Assembly (NCBI GenBank): GCA_944327405.1
Contig: CALVHK010000055.1
Location: 1-6,635, forward strand
DNA length: 6,635 nucleotides
Origin: an uncultured Bacilli bacterium
Lineage (GTDB): Bacteria > Bacillota_I > Bacilli_A > RF39 > UBA660
Direction: 5' to 3'
The notes under the pieces are model-generated. The model ran no database searches. It saw only the letters and a list, made by a program, of their open reading frames with translations, and was not told the DNA's origin. A program made the translations under genes and the position numbers. This document shows positions 6,451 to 6,635 of this stretch, piece after piece. Positions within the stretch are counted from its first letter, which is position 1, and each line of letters opens with the position of its first letter.

Positions 6451-6463
6451 GAATGCACTTGCT
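6439..6463 (-). terminator. Rho-independent terminator of dinD
   Basis: AGCAAGTG and CACTTGCT form a perfect eight-pair stem (6439-6446 with 6456-6463) around a nine-base loop, followed on the - strand by TTTAATTTG, a modest T tract. Two bases of the dinD stop codon (6462-6464) are part of the stem. Confidence 0.75.
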
Positions 6464-6635
6464 ACATCTTTACATATACATAAACACTACTACCATTAAT
6501 TCTTTTTAATTCTTCTTGTTCTAATTCTTGAATAGAAGCATCAGGAGTAGGTAAATCTTCTGGCATAGTTCCACCTAAATCATGAATAGTCTTCCTTATA
6601 GCTTTACCAACAGCATAATGAGTATCACATGCATC
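6462..6635 (-). CDS. dinD: DinD-family (DNA-damage-inducible protein D) protein, C-terminal 57 residues only
   Basis: Only the last 57 residues are in the window; the 5' end lies beyond base 6635. The visible sequence includes HYAVGKAIRKTIHDLGGTMP followed by EDLPTPDASIQELE. This is the characteristic C-terminal segment of DinD proteins (usually H-x-x-VG-x-x-VR-x-TI-x-x-LGGTMPEDLPTP-x-x-SI). DinD proteins are about 275 residues, with an N-terminal Bro-N-like domain that cannot be checked here. In E. coli the gene is SOS-induced and the protein has been reported to inhibit RecA strand exchange. The tail after the motif (ELKRINGSS, then VYVYVKM) is short, and its hydrophobic end is unlike the charged end I would expect. 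A terminator begins at its stop codon, so it appears to be separate from cinA. Its promoter, and any LexA site, would be outside the window. Confidence 0.88.
   Translation of the reverse strand, partial: DACDTHYAVGKAIRKTIHDLGGTMPEDLPTPDASIQELEQEELKRINGSSVYVYVKM

Noticed and set aside
6401..6461. LexA-type operator between dinD and cinA
   Set aside because: No match to the Bacillus LexA pattern (CGAAC, four bases, GTTCG) was found; any dinD operator would lie outside the window.
1..6635. CRISPR arrays, tRNA or rRNA genes, insertion sequences, riboswitches
   Set aside because: Gaps between genes are all under about 75 bases and contain only the terminators, promoters and palindrome listed; no direct repeat arrays, cloverleaf-like segments or transposase sequences were seen.

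Overview
The window is AT-rich (about one third GC by eye) and looks like the chromosome of a low-GC Gram-positive bacterium (Bacillota). The evidence is a class B sortase, a MurJ flippase of the YtgP type, a Cse60-like sporulation protein, Shine-Dalgarno sites close to the Bacillus consensus, and stretches of trmB and cinA family genes. Tryptophan is read from TGG and the genes are intact under the standard code, so this is not a mycoplasma-type code. My best guess is an uncultured, possibly gut-associated Bacilli lineage, but the sequence does not settle this.

Layout, left to right. A class B sortase with a very long cytoplasmic N-terminal part runs on the + strand and probably begins before the window (1-1449). 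It meets a convergent two-gene unit on the - strand: trmB (3684 to 3061), then a 518-residue protein with two HEPN-type R-x4-H motifs (3040 to 1484). Divergent from trmB, with promoters that nearly touch, is a small Asn/Gln-rich coiled-coil protein on the + strand (3738-4076). This ends one base from the stop codon of a - strand cluster that reads, in transcription order, dinD (partial, from 6635), a stand-alone CinA C-terminal domain (6400-5942), a 57-residue Cse60-family protein (5907-5734) and murJ/ytgP (5721-4078). No intergenic stretch exceeds about 75 bases. I see no tRNA, rRNA, CRISPR array, insertion sequence or riboswitch.

How the parts relate. cinA, cse60 and murJ probably form one transcription unit. 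The cse60 stop codon lies inside the murJ ribosome binding site, which suggests coupled translation, and a palindrome overlapping a possible promoter lies just before cse60. The sortase and MurJ both act on the cell envelope (protein anchoring and lipid II export). Cse60, and more tentatively the coiled-coil protein, point towards spore or late-stage functions. dinD suggests a DNA-damage response nearby. The main accessory candidate is the double-HEPN protein behind trmB: HEPN domains with this motif are commonly RNases in defence, toxin or stress systems. A recurring design feature is that three terminator hairpins have a stop codon folded into them.
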